Assembly (NCBI RefSeq): GCF_000611645.1
Contig: NW_014013426.1
Span: 1 to 35,871, forward strand
Source of the DNA: Monoraphidium neglectum
Taxonomy: Eukaryota; Chlorophyta; Chlorophyceae; Sphaeropleales; Selenastraceae
DNA length: 35,871 nt
Reading direction: 5' to 3'
A model generated the notes under the pieces. It was given only the letters and a program-made list of their open reading frames with translations, was not told where the DNA came from and did not search any database. The first letter of the stretch is position 1; each line of letters opens with the position of its first letter. The translations under genes were made by a program, and so were the position numbers. Of this stretch, positions 30,806 to 35,871 are shown piece by piece.

Positions 30806-31768
30806 GCCGCGTCAGTCGCCGTTGCACAAGGGCGGTGGCAGACGCACCCCCTCCATGGGTTTGTTTGCCGACGATCGCATGCCCCGCCGCCAGCCCCAAA
30901 GCTGCAACACGTTTTGGGGCTGGCCCCATAGCGACCTTCAGGGCGCACCTTGCTCGATGGCCTGTGACGGCCGCCTTGGTATGTGGCATCGTATGCTCGC
31001 CTGCAGCCAGCACGTTCAGGCGGCGACGACCTCATCGTGCGCGCCCCTGACCTCTTCGCTTACAGCTGCACGCGCCCCGCGCTGCGCCGCAGCGTATGGC
31101 CTGCTACCCCGAGCATATGCTGCGCGTGCACGGCCCGCGCCGCCTCGCGGCCAGAGCCCTTTTCCGGTGCCGGAGGACCCCGACTCGCTGCCCGTGCGCC
31201 CGCCCGTGGCGGAGCTGCCCTTCCTTTGACCTCTCAAGTTGTCAATGCCGCGCCAAACCCCACACGCCCGAGAGCTTGACCACAGACGGATCACCCTTTC
31301 CTCCTGGTGCCCGGGGCGCACTGCCGCACCCCGGGCCGCTTTCGACGCATTAGTTCTCTACACATAATGCCGGCCGCCCATGCTACAGTAGCCAAAATGC
31401 TGTGGCCCGCGCCTACAGCGTTACTGGTGGTCACCCTCCCCTTACAACTCAAACGTCGCTGTAGGCACGCGCACCCTCTCTTCTAGAGGAATGTGTTAGG
31501 GCAGCCATGACTGATTTGAGCGCCGCCTCAGGCGGCAGAGGTTTCGGCGCACGCAGGATATCCGCGCGCCTTTATATGTAATCCATACTCAGAAGAATGG
31601 CAAATGATCCCCCTTCGGCCCCCACCAGAGGCCCAATATGCAGCATTGAGCTCAGCCAAAGGGTCACACCAGCCCGCCTGCCGCATGGCCCCGCGCTTGC
31701 AAGAACACCCTCCACCTGCGTCAACCCTACCCACAGCTGCGGTGCAACCCCGAGCCACCCCTGCTCAC
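30719..31768. other. Convergent region after the lipid-transfer gene
   Basis: A plus-strand frame ending at 31229 finishes with a protein-like, high-GC3 stretch (SPFPVPEDPDSLPVRPPV then AELPFL). It may be a terminal exon of the lipid-transfer gene or of a short unrecognised gene, since frame shifts earlier in the stretch prevent a clean model. The minus-strand last exon of the cyclic-nucleotide-binding gene should also lie here; two phase-compatible choices end at about 31572 (stop after FAILLSMDYI) and 31528 (stop after ACAETSAA). Confidence 0.4.
30752..30803 (+). repeat. CTG5-TTTT-CAG11 hairpin-forming repeat
   Basis: Five CTG units (30752-30766), a TTTT loop and eleven CAG units (30771-30803). 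The arms are self-complementary over 15 perfect base pairs with a four-base loop, 34 bases after the lipid-transfer stop, so a hairpin may form in that 3' UTR. Confidence 0.93.
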
Positions 31769-32809
31769 CTCCAGGACCTCCTCGGGCATCCGCCGCCTCC
31801 ACTCGATTAGCGGCACCTGTTGCGCATTGACCATGCGCAGGCGGGCGCAACGCACTCAGCCACACACCAACGTAGCTTTACACGCAGTAGGCTTCGTCAG
31901 GCCATCGTCCGCAATTCCTGCCGCGCTCTGCGCAACATGCTGGCCACGAACGCTGGACTGTGTGGTGCACGCAAGCGGCGTGCCCCTCGCGGTTTGCGCT
32001 AACCTTGTAGGTGACCAACTCTGTCAGGGCCACCACGGTGGCGCTGCGCTTGGCTCCCGTCTGCAGGCTCATGTCCCCGATGATGGAGCCTGGCCCCAGG
32101 ATGACCACCTGTTGTGGATGTTGGCCAGCAGGCCAGCAGGGTTGAGAGGCGCAGGCCAGGTTTGGGGGTGCCAGGGCCAGCTCCATCCCACCCAAAAACC
32201 CCTGCTGTATGTACTGCCCTGCCGCCATCCACAGCCGCTGAGCTTCTGCGCCTGGCGTGTGACGGTGCGCGGCGCACATTTAAAATGGCTACGGTGGACA
32301 AGCAAGCCAGCATCTGTTTCAGTCCTTAGCCACGCCTCAAAAGGCATGACGATGCGATGCGGATCAGAAACGTTGTTGCGTTGCACCCGCCTGCACGAGG
32401 CGCCGCAGGTCCTGCTCTGGCAGGAGGCCCTCCAGCTCCTCGGGGGCCTCCGCGGCGGCTGCGGCTGTGGTGTAGTTGGGGTCAATCAGCACGCACACCT
32501 GAGGAAGGCGAGGCGGCAAGGGAGAAAAATGAAGCCTGCATCCAGCCGAAGTTGCGGGCAAGTCTGCTGCAGACTGGACTGCACTCTTCTTTTAGAATCG
32601 CTGCTGGCGAGTCGTGAGTCAATTGAACAACGAATGCATCGCGGGTGCGTACCTGGCCGCTTCGCAGCACGTACATGCTGTCTGCAGCGTCACCCTGGCG
32701 CACAACCACCTCCCGCGGCTCAAACTCCTGCGCGGATGCGTCAAAAAGCGCCGTGACAATGTTTACAGATCAGTCAGCGGTCATCCGAGCGATGTGGTGG
32801 CGCGCAGGT

Positions 32810-32854
<45 letters not shown>

Positions 32855-34950
32855 CGCACGCACGCACGCACGCACATGCACACTCACACACACGCTCCAC
32901 ACACACAGCGCGTGCACACACATACACACGCGCACGCACCGTCTGGTGGAAGCAGTGGGCGAGGCCCTGCAGGAACGCGCGGCTGAGGCCCTGCAGTGCA
33001 GGCAGGGACTCAAGAAAGTCCACCTGGCAGGAGGAAAAACAAAAATTTAAATGGGTTTGGGGGTTGTGAGCCAGGCCTGTCCCCAGTCAAGCACTGGGTT
33101 ATGTCCACATGTCTGTGCACCAGCTCAAGCATGCAAAAACAGGGGGAGCGGCCCGCGATGGCCTTGACACGCGTCACAGCAGCGCGCTGCTGTGATCCGC
33201 AGTGCACAAGTACAGCTGTCTGTGCGGCACGCTGCTGATAGATAGATAAGTTACTCCTACCATAGCATCACTGCCATCGGCCCTGCGCTCATCAGAGCGG
33301 ACCTCCTCATTCCTAACCTTCCAACGGCTGCTGGTGGAGGCTGCCAGCCAGCACAGCCCTGGTGGCTTGGCCGTTCTCACATGGATCAAGAGCTTGGGCC
33401 CACCTTGTCCTCCTGCATCTTGCTCATGCGCCCCTGAAGGATCCGCGAGTACTCCTCCTCCCCCAGCATAAGCACCACAGCACCCCCGGCCGGCCCCAGC
33501 CGCCCGGGCGCCGCCGCCGGCCGCAGGGCCGCTTTTGGCGGCCCCCTGCCACCCCCGGCGCCGCCGGTAGCGCGCGCGGTCTGCTGCCTGCTGGTGGCGG
33601 CTGCCAGGTCGTCCTCTCCAAAGGATTCCCTGGGACCCAGGCGCCTGACCTCAACCAGTGTTGGGGAACCGGACAACGAGGACGACGCAGATCCCGTGCG
33701 CCCGCCGTCCGTCGAGCCCCCGGCGCCGCTCACGCTCCTGCCAGCTGCAGCAGCGGAGGCGCCACCGCTGGCGCGGCTCGCGGCCCTGGCGGCGCCGCTG
33801 GTGCTGCTGCTGCTGCCAGCGGCGGCGGCGGCGGTGCCGCCGTCACTCCTGCCGCGCGCGTCGGGCGGGGACTTTGCGCCGCTCCTGCTGCCGGCGCCGC
33901 TGCGACTGCCTGCGCCGCTCCCAAACCTCGACGCGCCAGCTCTCGTAGGGGAGCCGGTAGGAGCCGCCGCCGCCGCCGCAGCCGCCGCCGGCTCCTCATC
34001 CGCCTGCACCGCCAGCTCCCACATGCGGACCTCCCCCGAAACGACGACGTAGAAGTGTGAGGGCGCGTCGCCGATGCTGTAGACCGCCTGGCCCGCCTCA
34101 TAGGCACGGCCCTCCATCGCCTGCCGACGCCGGCGGCACAGGGGGCTGGTGGTCGCGCATCGCGCTTGACGTCCGCGACCCGCAGCTAGTGCGCCGACCA
34201 AACCTCAATGGGCGCCCCCGCAGCTGTCTTCGATTTGGAATACATACACGCGCTTGCCCCCCGAGCAGTCGCTTGAAATTGCGGGAGGCGCCAGCAAGGG
34301 CGGCAGGGCTGGCTTTCTGCGAGCGTGTGCTGCTGGAACAGTCAGCTGTAGGCCCCACCTGGCCCAAAGCTCTGAGGATGGTGGGCTGCAGGTGGCGCAG
34401 CATGTGTGTTGAGGAGAGGAACTCCACCACTCTGTCCAACTGTTGGCGTGCATTATAGGATGGGCGGTCCAGCACGCTCATGCATGCAATTAGTAGGACG
34501 CCGCGCGTATGCGTGGTCAACTTCCTGGTCAGCATGTGCATGGAGATGTATGCCGCCAGGCATGCAGCGTGTACAAGCTACCGCTGCCGCTTAAAACATC
34601 ATGTTGGCCTTCATGCCCACCTGCTGCGCCGTGCGCTCCACGACGGGCGCGAGCGCGGCCGCCCGGAGCTCGTCGGCACGCTGCTGCCGCCGGCGCGCCT
34701 TCGCAGCCTCGACGCCAGCGTCTGCGGATTGCACAGAGCCCTGCATCACAGCTGCTGCCGCAGTCGAGCTGGTCGCCGCAACGCCGCCACCTGGCATGCT
34801 GGGCGGGCGCGATGTGAGGCCGCCGACGCTGTCGGCCTCGCTTGTGTGATTTGAAATGATACCCTGTGCATGCTGCGCGCCGACATTTGGGGCGGCCTCG
34901 CTGCCGCCAAACTGGGACGCCGCTGCGAGGGAGCCTGAAGATGAATCCAT
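31769..34950 (-). CDS. Protein with two cyclic-nucleotide-binding domains
   Basis: Tandem cAMP/cGMP-binding domains with no kinase or channel segment in the window. Secure exons: 34120-33404, 33023-32940, 32727-32653, 32498-32391, 32108-32004 and 31816-31769, all phase 0. Upstream, one exon ends at 34359 (VVEFLSSTHMLRHLQPTILR then ALGQ) and a first exon starts at 34950 (MDSSSGSLAAASQFGG) ending near TAQQ at about 34634; their junction is uncertain. Domain 1: YEAGQAVYSIGDAPSHFYVV, then a Ser/Ala/Gly insertion of about 100 residues, then the phosphate cassette FGEDDLAAATSRQQTA with its Arg. Domain 2: FEPREVVVRQGDAADSMYVL, a smaller Ala/Glu insertion, then LGPGSIIGDMSLQTGAKRSA with its Arg. Both cassettes keep G-[ED]-8 residues-R; domain 2 has Asp for the usual Glu. 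The 32391 donor is GC (CAG|GCGGGT), though a weaker GTGCAG 6 bases earlier is possible. The C-terminal exon is unresolved. The insertions and lack of effector domain suggest a regulatory subunit or scaffold. Confidence 0.85.
32811..32937. repeat. CA/TG repeat in a cyclic-nucleotide-binding gene intron
   Basis: CA run at 32811-32847 followed by mixed CACG and CACA units to 32937 on the plus strand. The gene is on the minus strand, so in its transcript this is a TG tract starting right at the donor (GTGCGT at 32939). Confidence 0.92.
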
Positions 34951-35327
34951 GATTATACACTGATAACTTAAGCTGTCCGCAAGCAGCCGCCTGATTGTGC
35001 CGTGTTCAACGCTGTGTGGCAAAGCACCATTGACCACGCCGGGACACCGGAGGTGCTATGTCACGTGAAAGCGCCTATTTCATCATCTTCAGCCACCATT
35101 TCAATGTACAGGTGCGGCTGGGGTGATCTGATGTCATGTCACCGCTTTACGGTAGATGAGGAGAACAGACACCTCAACAGTTCTTCGTCTTGTCTTGTGA
35201 GATAAGGAGAATGTTGACGTTTTGAATTACAGAGCTTAGACCACACGTGGTGATCGGCGAGTGACAAGTACAGAAGCCTGTGCAGGGAGCGCTCTGCGAG
35301 CTTACTCAGTTAAAGGGATTCGCGGCG
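34951..35327. promoter_or_regulatory. Short divergent upstream region
   Basis: A 377-base spacer between the start codons of the cyclic-nucleotide-binding gene (-) and the gene entering from 35328 (+). It is AT-richer than the flanking coding sequence. No specific element could be named. Confidence 0.45.
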
Positions 35328-35871
35328 ATGCTGGAGGTGCACCTGCTGCTTCAGGCCTTGCAGCGTGCCTCCAGCGGTGTCCCAGTGGGTGTGGTGACAG
35401 CCGCCGCAGTCGCCGCTGCACGCGCTGCCGCCGTTGGGCGCCTTGGCCCCGCCGTTGCTGGCCAGCAGCTCCGCGCCCTCTCCTCCTCGGCGTGCGCGGC
35501 TTCTGCGTCGGAGGCATCAGCGGAGCAGCAGCACAGCCGCAGCGGGGGATCTCCAAGCAGCGGCGCGGATTCTTTGAAGGAGCGGAGACAAAGGGGGCAG
35601 CAGCACCCCGATGCGGGCGGTGGGAGGGGCCGGCGGCGGGGAGCTCGGCCGAGATCGGACAGCGCAGGCGCCGCAGCCCGCCATACCCAGGCAGCTGACG
35701 CATGGGATGCAGCAGCGTCGTGGCGCGCGCCGGCTCCCCGCGGCGGGCGGGGCAACAGCGGCAGCAGAGGGGCCGAGCGCGAGGGCCGAAGCGGTCGCGG
35801 CGCTGCAAACAGCGGCGACGGCGACTGGGGTGGCGCCGGCTCGGCTTGGGGCGCCGACACCGGTTGGGGCG
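35328..35871 (+). CDS. Start of an unrecognised gene, possibly organelle-targeted, cut by the window edge
   Basis: The frame is open from ATG at 35328 to the last base (181 codons, no stop), with an in-frame stop at 35262 upstream and no other ATG between, so the start is well placed. The N-terminus (MLEVHLLLQALQRASSG, then AAARAAAVGRLGPAVAGQQL and RALSSSACAASAS) has few acidic residues and regular Arg, Ala and Ser, like a mitochondrial or chloroplast presequence. The rest is Gly-, Arg-, Ser- and Ala-rich with RG-type segments (GRGRRRGARPRSDS, APRGGRGNSG) and Trp/Gly/Asp repeats at the edge (GDGDWGGAGSAWGADTGWG), a composition common in RNA-binding proteins. No conserved domain is reached. 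Codon third positions are less biased than in the known genes here, and frames on the other strand are also open, so the call is moderate. Confidence 0.5.
   Translation, partial: MLEVHLLLQALQRASSGVPVGVVTAAAVAAARAAAVGRLGPAVAGQQLRALSSSACAASASEASAEQQHSRSGGSPSSGADSLKERRQRGQQHPDAGGGRGRRRGARPRSDSAGAAARHTQAADAWDAAASWRAPAPRGGRGNSGSRGAEREGRSGRGAANSGDGDWGGAGSAWGADTGWG

Noticed and set aside
35261..35860. Other frames at the right edge, on both strands
   Set aside because: They have stops at normal spacing or extreme Cys/Arg/Pro content. The frame from ATG 35328 is the only one with a presequence-like start and no stop to the edge.

Overview
The window is nuclear DNA of a green alga (Chlorophyta). It is GC-rich, its genes are broken by many short phase-matched introns, and it is full of CA/TG and CAG/CTG microsatellites with Ala-, Gln- and Gly-rich protein segments. 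The gene content is eukaryotic and plant-like: AP-2 alpha-adaptin, a SPIRAL1-type microtubule protein and an ACD11-type lipid transfer protein. A trebouxiophyte or chlorophycean relative is likely; I cannot name the species. I rebuilt gene models by hand by matching splice phases and, where the family is known, conserved sequence across junctions.

Layout, left to right: 748-3162 (-) N-terminal third of AP-2 alpha-adaptin, running off the left edge; 4105-6424 (-) PQ-loop vacuolar amino-acid transporter; 7444-8335 (-) tentative unrecognised gene; 8898-11484 (-) organellar RsuA-type pseudouridine synthase; 12156-16253 (+) type II membrane glycosyltransferase-like protein; 18011-19404 (-) SPIRAL1-like protein; 21625-25259 (+) UDP-glucose 4-epimerase with 11 exons; 25963-26616 (-) intronless trypsin-like protease; 27073-29407 (-) unrecognised protein with a long disordered tail; 29787-30718 (+) glycolipid-transfer (ACD11-like) protein; 31769-34950 (-) protein with two cyclic-nucleotide-binding domains; 35328 to the right edge (+) the start of another gene.

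The genes do not form one pathway. Several concern the endomembrane system (AP-2, PQ-loop transporter, glycosyltransferase and its possible sugar-nucleotide supplier GALE, lipid transfer), but this is a normal mixture for a eukaryotic locus. Two divergent pairs have short shared upstream regions of about 380 bp.

No mobile-element, defence, CRISPR or rRNA/tRNA system was found. The strongest unusual signal is in the splicing: five of about 45 inferred donors are GC rather than GT, all of the form (A/C)AG|GCG, and two of them are fixed by protein homology. In transcript sense, TG runs sit near donors and CA runs near acceptors, with one intron carrying both. Other points are two overlapping hairpins after GALE, an intronless protease among multi-intron genes, and an unrecognised conserved-looking core in the 27-29 kb gene.
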